64,000 bases of DNA. Origin: Belliella kenyensis (GTDB lineage Bacteria > Bacteroidota > Bacteroidia > Cytophagales > Cyclobacteriaceae). Each line of letters opens with the position of its first letter. The stretch's first letter is position 1. Positions 48,200 to 56,709 of this stretch are shown in pieces. A program made the position numbers and the translations under genes. The notes under the pieces are model-generated. The model worked only from the letters and a program-made list of their open reading frames with translations. It did not search any database and was not told where the DNA came from. The stretch is taken from the NCBI RefSeq assembly GCF_022549675.1, contig NZ_JAKZGR010000002.1, forward strand, positions 186,001-250,000, written 5' to 3'.

Positions 48200-49135
48200 A
48201 TGAGGATTATTCATTCCATATTCATTTTGACATTCATGGTTTTGGGACTGGAAGTTCAGTCCCAGACCATTGATCCTTCAGATAAAGCTGGGAAATTTAT
48301 CGTGATAGGAGATTGGGGGAGAAATGGTGACGATCATCAGCTAGAGGTGGCAGACCAGCTTCTTCACCAAGTGATCAAATACAAGCCCGGGTTTATTATT
48401 TCTACTGGGGATAATTTCTATCCAAATGGGGTAAGAAGTGTGCATGATCCTTTGTGGAAGTACTCTTTTGAAGATATCTATAAGAGTTACCACCTTCAGA
48501 TCGATTGGTATGCTATCTTGGGCAACCATGATTATTTAGGTGATCCTGATGCTCAGGTCGAGTACAGCAAGCTCTCGCGTAGATGGAACATGCCAGCGCG
48601 ATATTTTGCAAAAACTATCGGTGTGAGAGGTTCGGAAAAGAAAGCTATTTTCCTATTTATAGATACCAATAGCCTTATTCCACAGTTTTATGATAACCCC
48701 ACCTATGGGCCAAATGTGGCCAAAACAGATACCCTAGCTCAAAAAAATTGGATGAAGGAGATGCTCACGAGCAAGGATGAGGAAATAGCTTGGAAGATCG
48801 TAGTGGGCCATCATCCCATGTATACTGGTGGAAGGGTAGAAGGATATGATACCATTGCAATCAGAAAATCCCTCGAAGCATATTTCAAGGAGTTGGGTGT
48901 TGACCTATACATCAGTGGTCATGACCATAGTTTACAATATTTAGAAAAAGATGGAATTCGTCAGATCATATCAGGCTCAGCATCAGAAGTGACTCCGAGC
49001 AAGGAGTTACCATATACCAAGTTTACGGCATCTGAAGCAGGCTTTATCTTGTTCGCATTGGATGCGAAAAAGATACAGTTCGATATTATCAATAAGCAAG
49101 GGCGAACGATTTACCAAGGTGAGATAGAAAAGTGA
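48200..49135 (+). CDS. Secreted purple acid phosphatase-type metallophosphoesterase
   Basis: A 311-residue exported enzyme with a signal peptide (IIHSIFILTFMVLGLEVQS). All five metal-binding blocks of calcineurin-like phosphoesterases are present: GDWGRNG, GDNFYPNG, GNHDYLG, GHHPMYT and GHDHSLQY, and the spacing resembles tartrate-resistant acid phosphatases. It starts two bases after the SusD stop, so it is in the second SusC/D operon. It could release phosphate from the imported ligand; this is inference from the order. Confidence 0.88.
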   Translation: MRIIHSIFILTFMVLGLEVQSQTIDPSDKAGKFIVIGDWGRNGDDHQLEVADQLLHQVIKYKPGFIISTGDNFYPNGVRSVHDPLWKYSFEDIYKSYHLQIDWYAILGNHDYLGDPDAQVEYSKLSRRWNMPARYFAKTIGVRGSEKKAIFLFIDTNSLIPQFYDNPTYGPNVAKTDTLAQKNWMKEMLTSKDEEIAWKIVVGHHPMYTGGRVEGYDTIAIRKSLEAYFKELGVDLYISGHDHSLQYLEKDGIRQIISGSASEVTPSKELPYTKFTASEAGFILFALDAKKIQFDIINKQGRTIYQGEIEK

Positions 49136-49140
49136 TTAGG

Positions 49141-49719
49141 TTAATTGCCTTTTACTCGGTCTGGATTTTCTTCTAAGAATGATTTCCATCCCGCATTTCT
49201 ACCACGGCTTTGAATTCTTCCTTCATGGAAATGATGACATATTGCCACTGCCAAAGCATCTGTAGCATCCAGAAGCTTTGGCAATTCTTTGATGCCCAGC
49301 AGTGTCTTGAGCATTTCGGCTACTTGTTCTTTGGAAGCATTTCCATTTCCTGTTACAGATTGTTTCACTTTCTTGGGAGCATATTCTGTGATGGGGATTT
49401 CTCTAGCCAGTGCTGCCGCCATAGCTACACCCTGAGCCCTACCTAGCTTGAGCATGGATTGGATATTTTCACCATAGAAAGGGGCTTCAAGTGCGACTGA
49501 ATCTGGATGGAATTCATCAATGATGCCTGTGACCCTTTCGAAGATTTTTTTGAGCTTTAGCTCATGAGTTGAGTATTTTTTGAGATGGATCACTCCAAAC
49601 TGAATCAGGCTGTACTTATTTCCTACCACCATAATCAATCCATAGCCCATGACATTGGTGCCAGGATCTATTCCTAATATTATTTTTTCCTTTGACGCTT
49701 TTTTCTCTTCTTTACTCAT
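49141..49719 (-). CDS. ruvC: Holliday junction resolvase RuvC
   Basis: A 192-residue endonuclease resolving Holliday junctions with RuvAB. The acidic catalytic residues are in [13 protein letters not shown] (Asp18), ALEAPFYG and [13 protein letters not shown]. Length is slightly above the E. coli protein because of an N-terminal Lys-rich stretch. It lies convergent to the metallophosphoesterase gene (five-base gap) and divergent from a glycosyltransferase gene. Confidence 0.95.
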   Translation of the reverse strand: MSKEEKKASKEKIILGIDPGTNVMGYGLIMVVGNKYSLIQFGVIHLKKYSTHELKLKKIFERVTGIIDEFHPDSVALEAPFYGENIQSMLKLGRAQGVAMAAALAREIPITEYAPKKVKQSVTGNGNASKEQVAEMLKTLLGIKELPKLLDATDALAVAICHHFHEGRIQSRGRNAGWKSFLEENPDRVKGN

Positions 49720-49740
49720 CGCCGCAATTTACTTTAATTC

Positions 49741-50853
49741 ATGTTAACATTATTCCTTTTTCTTGGGATTGTTTATGGCTCATTTATGGTCATGCTTCGT
49801 CTTGTTTGGGGCAAAAGCAAACAAGTGGATAGAATGCAAGTCATTGATAGTCATGTTTCTTTGCTGATTCCTTTTCGAAATGAAATGGATAATTTACGAC
49901 TGCTTTTTGACTCCATAGAGCGGTTGACAATCAAGCCAATGGAGGTAATCTGGATCGATGATCATAGTGATGACGGCTCTATGGTAATGCTTGCTGATAT
50001 GATCAAGGAGGGGAAATCAACTTATCAGCATATACTTCTGAGTGCTGATGTTGAGGGAAAAAAAGCAGCCTTGGAAAAAGGCGTAAAGATGGCTACAGGT
50101 GATTTGATATTTACCACTGATGCAGATTGCGAAGTTCCTTCTTCCTGGATCAAAAGTATGCTGATCGGGTTCATTGATCCAAAAGTGATGCTAGTTGCTG
50201 GTCCTGTGATGAATAAGCCGAAAGCTGGCTATTTTGATGCTTTTCAGCAATTGGATTGGTCTAGTATTATTTTGGTGTCCTACACAGCTATTCAAATGAA
50301 AAGTCCTTTGATGTGCAGTGGAGCCAATTTGGCTTATAGAAAAAGTGCGTTTTTGGAAGTTTTAGGCTATGAAGGAAATAGGAGCTTAATGAGTGGCGAT
50401 GATGAGTTTTTGCTCAAAAAAATAGCTAAAAGGTTCGGAAGTCAATCCATAGTATATCAGAGATCAAATTCATCTTTGGTAGTCACACATTCACATGAGG
50501 ATTGGGATTCCATGCTGGCGCAGCGTGTGCGCTGGGCTTCGAAGTGGCGAGGACATGATTTTATTCATGGCCTATTTTCCTTGCTTCCATTTACATTTCA
50601 ACTTTACTGGATGGCAACGGTCATACTGCCATTTTTATACGGGTTCTATGGTTTGTTTTCATGGGTATTTCTTTGGATTTTAAAGGTTGTTTTGGAAGGT
50701 AAGATGCTTGGGAATGTTTGTAGTTATTATGACATTCGGCTATCTTGGAAGTATAGGCTTTTGACGAGTCTGATACACCCTTTTTATGTGATGATAGTCG
50801 GAATCAAAAGTATTAGGGGGAGGTATAAATGGAAAGGAAGGGTAAGTTTTTGA
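49741..50853 (+). CDS. Membrane glycosyltransferase family 2 protein
   Basis: A 370-residue GT-A fold glycosyltransferase with an N-terminal membrane span and two or more C-terminal spans. Motifs: WIDDHSDDGS, the metal-binding FTTDADCEVP, acceptor-side GDDEF and QRVRWASKW, the QxxRW signature of processive GT2 enzymes such as chitin/hyaluronan/PNAG synthases. It is paralogous to the glycosyltransferase at 53.0 kb. Donor and acceptor sugars unknown. Confidence 0.88.
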   Translation: MLTLFLFLGIVYGSFMVMLRLVWGKSKQVDRMQVIDSHVSLLIPFRNEMDNLRLLFDSIERLTIKPMEVIWIDDHSDDGSMVMLADMIKEGKSTYQHILLSADVEGKKAALEKGVKMATGDLIFTTDADCEVPSSWIKSMLIGFIDPKVMLVAGPVMNKPKAGYFDAFQQLDWSSIILVSYTAIQMKSPLMCSGANLAYRKSAFLEVLGYEGNRSLMSGDDEFLLKKIAKRFGSQSIVYQRSNSSLVVTHSHEDWDSMLAQRVRWASKWRGHDFIHGLFSLLPFTFQLYWMATVILPFLYGFYGLFSWVFLWILKVVLEGKMLGNVCSYYDIRLSWKYRLLTSLIHPFYVMIVGIKSIRGRYKWKGRVSF

Positions 50854-50928
50854 GTATATACTCTTAAATATTCTAAAAAACCTGTGTAGTCCATCAAAAA
50901 ACCATAATTTTACTTTAAATTAAAGCCA

Positions 50929-51180
50929 ATGACTACCAAAGAATTTGATTTGTTAGATGAGTTGTATTTTGTACAACACTACAGCTACTTGAAAGAAGCA
51001 TTGAATTGGGAGGATGATGTTCTTTTGTCTACCTTGCAGTCCTTGCATGATCAAGGCTATATCAAATGTCTTAAGAGTCCAGATGAAGAAGTCTTTAATA
51101 GTGTAGACTTGCCAAATCAAGGAGTGAATTATTACTACCTCGCTACCAAAAAAGGACTCATGGATCACAATACCATATAA
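50929..51180 (+). CDS. Small conserved-looking protein, possibly winged-helix
   Basis: An 83-residue acidic protein I do not recognise by name. The middle, ALNWEDDVLLSTLQSLHDQGYIKCL, reads like a helix-turn-helix recognition region followed by the strand of a winged-helix, and YYYLATKKGLMDHN ends it. It lies nine bases before the PP2C phosphatase gene, so it is probably cotranscribed and may belong to its regulation. Function unknown. Confidence 0.6.
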   Translation: MTTKEFDLLDELYFVQHYSYLKEALNWEDDVLLSTLQSLHDQGYIKCLKSPDEEVFNSVDLPNQGVNYYYLATKKGLMDHNTI

Positions 51181-51189
51181 TATAAATCC

Positions 51190-52404
51190 GTGTTGACGAC
51201 AGAAATAGTAAAATATCAAAGAAAAGAGTTGGAGCTAAAGGCTTTGCTTGAAATCACACAGGCAATCAATGAAAATAAACCTTCATCCGTATTGCTAAAT
51301 ATTTTCAAGTTTACTTGTCTAGTTCACCTCAATATCCGCTCTATTGTGCTGTATGTGATCAGCCAAGAAGGCTATAACTTAAGTATCATCCACGGGATCA
51401 AATCCAAGGTCCCAGAGCTGATACCATTGGATAAGATTCAAGACGATAAATCTCAAGGTTCACTCAATATTGTGGTTGATGAGGGTTATTCCTTTGATGA
51501 ACTAGCGACTTATTTGCCAGTGTATCATAAAGATAAGATGCTTGCTGTGCTTTTTCTCAAAAGGAAAGATGACGATGCTGAATTGGATTTGGATTTCACC
51601 CAAGCACTTGCAAATATTCTGGTAGTGGCATTAGAGAACAAAAGGTTTGCCAAGCGTCAACTTGAACAAGAGAGACTTAAAAAAGAAGTTGAAATTGCAT
51701 CAAATGTACAAAAGATGCTTTTTCCAGCTGTGCTTCCTCAAGATGGGAAATTGAAAGCCAAGGTGACATACATTCCTCATTCTACCGTAGGAGGAGATTA
51801 CTATGACCTGATCTGGAAGTCTGAAGAGGAGGTTTTTTTCTGTATAGCAGATGTCTCTGGAAAGGGGATGCCTGCTGCTTTGCTTATGTCCAATTTCCAA
51901 GCAGCTCTCCGGACATTGCTAAGAAGTACCTCTGACCTCAAAATGATCGTGGAGCAATTGAATTTTACCATTTTCGACAATACCAAAGGGGAGCGATTCA
52001 TTACCTTTTTCTTAGGTCACTACAACTATAAAGAAAGATCATTAAGCTATGTCAATGCTGGGCATAATTCACCTGTCTTGTGTTGGGAAGGGGAAATGAG
52101 GAGTGAATTGCTGCATGCAGGTACGACTATACTTGGGGCTTTCGAAGAATTACCATTTTTGGAAGTTGGTAAAAGAGAGCACCTCAAAGGATTCAATATC
52201 CACCTCTACACTGACGGCTTGACCGAGAGCTTCAATTTGGAGGGTGAAGAATATGGAGATGAGCGATTTGAGAAGTACATCAAAACCAAATTGTGTGAAG
52301 ATCCAGATGTTTTTCATGAGGATTTTTTCAAAGAGCTTGATGCTTTTTCAAATGGAAACGATAAGTCAGATGATATCACATTGCTTAGCTTAAGATTTCA
52401 ATAA
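51190..52404 (+). CDS. PP2C-type (SpoIIE-like) serine/threonine phosphatase with GAF-like domain
   Basis: A 404-residue cytoplasmic signalling protein. Residues about 15-150 look like a GAF sensor domain, then a helical linker (ERLKKEVEIASNVQKMLFPAVLP) joins the SpoIIE phosphatase with metal motifs GGDYYDL, ADVSGKGMPAALLMS, NAGHNSPVL and SDDITLL. In this family the substrate is usually an anti-sigma antagonist. The start is GTG at 51190 or TTG at 51193, since no ATG is in frame. Four bases after it comes the deacetylase gene. Confidence 0.88.
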   Translation: MLTTEIVKYQRKELELKALLEITQAINENKPSSVLLNIFKFTCLVHLNIRSIVLYVISQEGYNLSIIHGIKSKVPELIPLDKIQDDKSQGSLNIVVDEGYSFDELATYLPVYHKDKMLAVLFLKRKDDDAELDLDFTQALANILVVALENKRFAKRQLEQERLKKEVEIASNVQKMLFPAVLPQDGKLKAKVTYIPHSTVGGDYYDLIWKSEEEVFFCIADVSGKGMPAALLMSNFQAALRTLLRSTSDLKMIVEQLNFTIFDNTKGERFITFFLGHYNYKERSLSYVNAGHNSPVLCWEGEMRSELLHAGTTILGAFEELPFLEVGKREHLKGFNIHLYTDGLTESFNLEGEEYGDERFEKYIKTKLCEDPDVFHEDFFKELDAFSNGNDKSDDITLLSLRFQ

Positions 52405-52407
52405 ACT

Positions 52408-53034
52408 ATGGTCATACACCATGTGCCAAGTATTATTCCTAGGCTTTTCAAGGGTTTTACTTGGAACAAGTCAAGGGATATCAATAAAATCTATTTGACT
52501 TTTGATGATGGTCCAGTGCCAGGAGTGACGGACTATGTACTAGACCTACTTCAGTCATTTGATATGAAGGCAACATTTTTTATGGTTGGGGACAATGTAC
52601 GCAAGTATCCTCAGCTGGCGAAGCGTGTGATAAATGAAGGCCATGCTGTAGGAAATCACACCTTTCACCATCTCAATGGTTTCAAAACCAAGGATGAAAT
52701 TTATCTTGAAGATATTCGGAAATGCCATGATATTGTATCTGAAAAATTAGGAGTAGAGGCACGCTGTTTTAGACCACCTTATGGGAGATTGAAGAAAAGT
52801 CAGTATGAGCTTATAAAATCAGAGTGGGAACTGATCATGTGGGATGTATTATCTGGAGACTTTGATCAAAATCAATCTAGCAGAACTTGCCTTGAAAAAA
52901 CACAGCAATATACTAGAAATGGCTCGGTGATTGTATTTCATGATCAGCCCAAGGCCTTTCCCGTGCTTGAGCAAGTACTAGAGCCTTATTTGTATTTTAT
53001 CAAAAATAACAAGTACCAAACCGATACGCTATGA
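52408..53034 (+). CDS. Polysaccharide deacetylase (NodB-type)
   Basis: A 208-residue carbohydrate esterase family 4 domain protein: LTFDDGPVPG carries the catalytic Asp and first metal Asp, GNHTFHHL the metal histidines, RPPYGR the next block, WDVLSGDF and VIVFHDQ the last ones. It deacetylates N-acetyl sugars, for instance in chitin-like or PNAG-like polymers. No signal peptide is apparent. The stop overlaps the start of the glycosyltransferase gene by four bases, so the two work together. Confidence 0.9.
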   Translation: MVIHHVPSIIPRLFKGFTWNKSRDINKIYLTFDDGPVPGVTDYVLDLLQSFDMKATFFMVGDNVRKYPQLAKRVINEGHAVGNHTFHHLNGFKTKDEIYLEDIRKCHDIVSEKLGVEARCFRPPYGRLKKSQYELIKSEWELIMWDVLSGDFDQNQSSRTCLEKTQQYTRNGSVIVFHDQPKAFPVLEQVLEPYLYFIKNNKYQTDTL

Positions 53035-54179
53035 CACTGGTGGCTATAGAAATCATTGGAGTAATGTTACTCTTGACCCAGATGCTTTTTCTTGTCATCT
53101 TATGGAGTACAAATTTCCGAGGATATCCAGCCAAAATTAGAGAAGAGTGGCCTAAAGTTACCCTACTCATGGTGGCTCGCAATGAATCTAGGGTTATGCA
53201 AGCTTGTCTGTTGGCATTTGAAAAAATAGATTATCCAGCAGAAAAACTGGAGATTATCCTTGCTGATGACCACAGCGAGGATGATACAGGTGTCATCCTC
53301 AAGCAATGGGCAGAAGGTAGGAATCATGTCAAAGTGATCGCCATAGATGCATTTATTCCTAATGAAACCGTCAATGGTAAGGCAAATGCACTTGCTCAAA
53401 TGATACCTTGTGCGACTGGAAAATACTTGATTTTCACAGATGCTGACTGCATAGTGCCTAGTACTTGGGTCAAGAGTATGGTCAATGCAGCTGAGGTTGA
53501 TGGAGATGATAAAGTCAGGAAAAGTTTCAAATATCGAAAATCCCGTGGCCTTGTGACAGGGATTACTCAAGTAGGAGGGGCAGGATTGATGGCAAAGATG
53601 CAGAATTTAGATTGGTTGTTCACACTTGGAATGGTCAAGGTGCTCTCAGATACTGGTCAGCAGGTGACTACCATGGGCAATAACATGCTCATTTCTAAAG
53701 AGGCATATATGCAAGTTGGGGGATTTGGGGAGGTTGGTTTTTCTATGACAGAAGATTTTCAAATAGCCAAGGCTATACATAGGAAAGGTTTTGAAGCCGT
53801 ACATTTGGTAAGTCAAGAAAATATGGTTACCACACAGCCAGAATCCAATATGTCTGGCTTATTGATGCAGCGAAAGAGGTGGATGTATGGAGCGATGAGG
53901 TTGCCGCTCAAGCTAAAGGTTTTGCTGGCTTTACAAGCACTTTTCTTGCCTTTGGTTGTACTTTTACTGATCAATTATGTGTTTCTAGGTTGGCTCTTTT
54001 GGCTTACCAAATGGTGCTTGCAGTCCTTTTTTATAATCCTTATCCAAAAGAAGCTTGGGCAGAATATAAGTTTGATCAACCTAATCTTCTTTGAAATATA
54101 TTATCTTTTTACGGCATGGGCGACGATAGTTTGTTATTTTTGGCCTTCGAATACTACTTGGAAGGGTAGAAAGTATTGA
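53031..54179 (+). CDS. Membrane glycosyltransferase family 2 protein
   Basis: A 382-residue GT-A glycosyltransferase with an N-terminal span and C-terminal spans. Motifs are LADDHSEDDT, FTDADCIVP, MTEDFQIA and QRKRWMYGAM, the QxxRW motif of processive enzymes. It is paralogous to the enzyme at 49.7 kb and coupled to the deacetylase gene by a four-base overlap. A surface glycan with deacetylated amino sugars is a reasonable product guess. Confidence 0.88.
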   Translation: MTLVAIEIIGVMLLLTQMLFLVILWSTNFRGYPAKIREEWPKVTLLMVARNESRVMQACLLAFEKIDYPAEKLEIILADDHSEDDTGVILKQWAEGRNHVKVIAIDAFIPNETVNGKANALAQMIPCATGKYLIFTDADCIVPSTWVKSMVNAAEVDGDDKVRKSFKYRKSRGLVTGITQVGGAGLMAKMQNLDWLFTLGMVKVLSDTGQQVTTMGNNMLISKEAYMQVGGFGEVGFSMTEDFQIAKAIHRKGFEAVHLVSQENMVTTQPESNMSGLLMQRKRWMYGAMRLPLKLKVLLALQALFLPLVVLLLINYVFLGWLFWLTKWCLQSFFIILIQKKLGQNISLINLIFFEIYYLFTAWATIVCYFWPSNTTWKGRKY

Positions 54180-54238
54180 TCACTTAGCCTGTAAGTTTCA
54201 GGAGAGTGAAGGTTTGCATTTAATTATTAACTTACATC

Positions 54239-55024
54239 ATGGATTCCATTACATTTTCCGATACACATGCGCACATCTATTCCGATAAATATGATTCAGA
54301 TAGAGAAGATGTCATTCGGAGGACATTTGAAGCTGGAGTTTCCAAGATCTACATGCCCAATGTAGATGTGGATACCATAGATGCTATGCTAGAAGTAGAA
54401 GCAAAACATCCTACACAATGCCTTCCCATGATGGGCTTGCATCCATGTGATGTGAAGAAAGACTTTGAAAAGGATCTGTATGTGATGGAGACTTGGATTT
54501 CAAAGCGTGAGTTTGCAGGAATAGGAGAGACAGGATTGGACTTGTATTGGGACAAGACTTTTTTTGAACAACAGAAAGAGGCTTTGGAGATCCAAATTCA
54601 ATGGGCAAAGCAAAAGCAATGGCCATTGATCTTGCACTGTAGGGAATCAATGGATGAAACCATTGCCATCATTCAAAAGGCCAAGGACGAGAACTTAAAA
54701 GGCATCTTTCACTGTTTCACAGGATCAGTAGAGCAAGCTCAGCAGATTATAGATCTTGGCTTCTTGCTAGGGATAGGAGGAGTGTCTACTTATAAGCATG
54801 GAGGATTGGATCAAGTATTGCCAAAGATAGGTTTGGAACACTTGGTCTTAGAGACAGATGGGCCCTATTTGGCACCTGTGCCGTATAGAGGAAAAAGAAA
54901 TTCCCCCGAATTTATTCCAGTGATCGGCCAGCGTGTGGCAGATCTTTGTGAGACAACATTAGAAGAAGTAGCAAAAATAACCCAGTATAACACCCAAAAT
55001 ATCTTTCATAGTTTTCAGCCATGA
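54239..55024 (+). CDS. TatD family metal-dependent hydrolase
   Basis: A 261-residue cytoplasmic TIM-barrel hydrolase. Metal ligands are in FSDTHAHIYSD, GETGLD, LHCRES, HCFTGS and LETDGPYLAP. E. coli homologues are deoxyribonucleases. It overlaps the start of the asparaginase gene by four bases. Confidence 0.93.
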   Translation: MDSITFSDTHAHIYSDKYDSDREDVIRRTFEAGVSKIYMPNVDVDTIDAMLEVEAKHPTQCLPMMGLHPCDVKKDFEKDLYVMETWISKREFAGIGETGLDLYWDKTFFEQQKEALEIQIQWAKQKQWPLILHCRESMDETIAIIQKAKDENLKGIFHCFTGSVEQAQQIIDLGFLLGIGGVSTYKHGGLDQVLPKIGLEHLVLETDGPYLAPVPYRGKRNSPEFIPVIGQRVADLCETTLEEVAKITQYNTQNIFHSFQP

Positions 55025-56100
55025 ATTACAAAATCGTAAGACTCAATACAGCAGCAAAAAGTGAAATAACATCTTCAGTACTTATAATATACACTGGTGG
55101 TACTTTAGGTATGGCCTACGACGACAGTGGTTCCCTTGTTCCATTCAACTTTGGTCAGATATTGGATAAGATTCCAACACTTACCAGCATGAATGCTGCC
55201 ATCACAGTGATCTCGTTTCCCGAACCTATAGACTCTTCCAATGTGAATATGCAGCATTGGGCAGATATGGCTTATATCATTTATGAAAATTATGATAGCT
55301 ATGATGGCTTTGTGGTACTCCATGGTACTGATACGATGGCCTACTCGGCATCTATGCTCAGCTACATGCTCAAAGGACTCAGCAAGCCTGTGATCTTTAC
55401 TGGTGCTCAGCTTCCAATTTCAGCGATGCGATCAGATGCAAGGGAGAATTTGATGACTTCTCTGGAAATTGCTACTGCCAAAGCCAATGGAAAGCCTATA
55501 GTTCCAGAAGTTTGTATTTTTTTCAATCATATGCTACTCAGAGGCAATAGGTCTAAGAAAGTACAGAGTGTACATTTCGATGCCTTTGAATCTGAAAACT
55601 ATCCACCATTGGCAGAGTCAGGCATTGTGATAGATTATAATTATGCAGCTATCAAGCCTTTTGAAGAAGGAAGGAAGTTGAAATATTTCAATAGGCTAGA
55701 TAATAGGGTGATGATTTTGAAGTTGTTTCCTGGCATTACGGAGAAGCTTATGGATAGCTGCTTTGCCACCGATGGGCTCAAAGGTGTGGTTTTAGAAACT
55801 TACGGATCAGGAAATAGTCCAAGTGAACCATGGTTTATCGCCTCTTTGGAGCGGGCAGTAAAGCAGGGTTTGATTATCCTAAACGTGTCTCAGTGTAATG
55901 GCGGTCGGGTTATTCAAGGAAGGTACGAGACGAGTAAGGATTTGAAACGTATAGGTGTACTAAGTGGTGGGGATATTACTACCGAAGCAGCAGTGACCAA
56001 GTTGATGTTTTTGCTAGCCAATGAGCCAAGTGACCACGATATCAGAAGAAAGCTGATCACGCCCATAGCAGGAGAGATGTCACTGACTGCGCAGTCTTAA
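55021..56100 (+). CDS. ansA: Type I L-asparaginase
   Basis: A 359-residue cytoplasmic enzyme hydrolysing asparagine to aspartate and ammonia. The nucleophile Thr is T28 in YTGGTLGM and the second active-site block is LHGTDTMAYSAS near residues 99-110; RSDARENLM and GGRVIQGRYETS follow as in the family. No signal peptide, consistent with type I. It is coupled to the tatD gene. Confidence 0.93.
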   Translation: MNYKIVRLNTAAKSEITSSVLIIYTGGTLGMAYDDSGSLVPFNFGQILDKIPTLTSMNAAITVISFPEPIDSSNVNMQHWADMAYIIYENYDSYDGFVVLHGTDTMAYSASMLSYMLKGLSKPVIFTGAQLPISAMRSDARENLMTSLEIATAKANGKPIVPEVCIFFNHMLLRGNRSKKVQSVHFDAFESENYPPLAESGIVIDYNYAAIKPFEEGRKLKYFNRLDNRVMILKLFPGITEKLMDSCFATDGLKGVVLETYGSGNSPSEPWFIASLERAVKQGLIILNVSQCNGGRVIQGRYETSKDLKRIGVLSGGDITTEAAVTKLMFLLANEPSDHDIRRKLITPIAGEMSLTAQS

Positions 56101-56259
56101 AGGTGATTGTGATAAGTATCTAGATGTAAGAAGTTTATGTGTTTTGCAGTCTTGAGTCTAGTTTATTTGATTAGAGGAAAAGGATTTGATGAGCTAGAAA
56201 AAGTGTTTAAAGCTTGTTTGGGCAAGAATTTATAATTTTCTTTGCACTCCCATTGAACT

Positions 56260-56349
56260 AGAGAGGTGTCCGAGTGGTTGAAGGAGCACGCCTGGAAAGC
56301 GTGTATACCCGTGAGGGTATCGAGGGTTCGAATCCCTTCCTCTCTGCCA
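56260..56349 (+). tRNA. tRNA-Ser (anticodon GGA)
   Basis: A 90-base class II tRNA. The acceptor arm AGAGAGG pairs with CCTCTCT before the discriminator G, and CCA is encoded. The anticodon stem CACGC/GCGTG encloses CTGGAAA with anticodon GGA at 56294-56296. The long variable arm (ACCCGTGAGGGT) and T loop GGTTCGAATCC fit tRNA-Ser. Its 3' end is probably the attachment site of the adjoining integrated element. Confidence 0.95.
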
Positions 56350-56483
56350 GAATGGTGTTTAAATCTTTCAAAATCAACAAGTTATAAATATTGATTTTGA
56401 AGTGTACTCACCAGAAAAACTCAAAAACGCCCTAAACAGGCTAAAAATAGGGTTTTTAACCAATATTTTACAAATTTAATAGC

Positions 56484-56514
56484 AAAAACTCGCATTCAAA
56501 AAATGTGAGTTTTT
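56484..56514. terminator. Bidirectional hairpin in the integrase leader
   Basis: AAAAACTCGCAT pairs with ATGTGAGTTTTT (one G-T pair) around a seven-base loop. The second repeat copy has ACTCACAT/ATGTGAGT with full pairing, so the structure is kept. It can end transcripts from the tRNA or from downstream on the other strand. Confidence 0.65.
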
Positions 56515-56576
56515 TGCGTTTTAAGGCTTATTTTAGTCAAATTTTGCAAATATTTTAATCTTGAGAATCGCTATTC

Positions 56577-56610
56577 GGTGAGTCTTTTTTATTGATCAAA
56601 ATGACTCACC
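56577..56610. repeat. Inverted GGTGAGTC/GACTCACC pair ahead of integrase
   Basis: GGTGAGTC at 56577-56584 and GACTCACC at 56603-56610 form an inverted pair with an 18-base spacer; a further ACTCACCAG lies at 56406-56414. Both arms are unchanged in the second repeat copy at 61656-61663 and 61682-61689. They could be integrase arm-type sites or a repressor operator. Confidence 0.55.
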
Positions 56611-56709
56611 AGAACGCTTGTAAATTATTGATTTACAACATGTTCTGTGATTGTATCTCTTGCCGAAGAACTCACTTTTTATTAAGTTTAATCCTAAAAT
56701 TGAGCAAAA

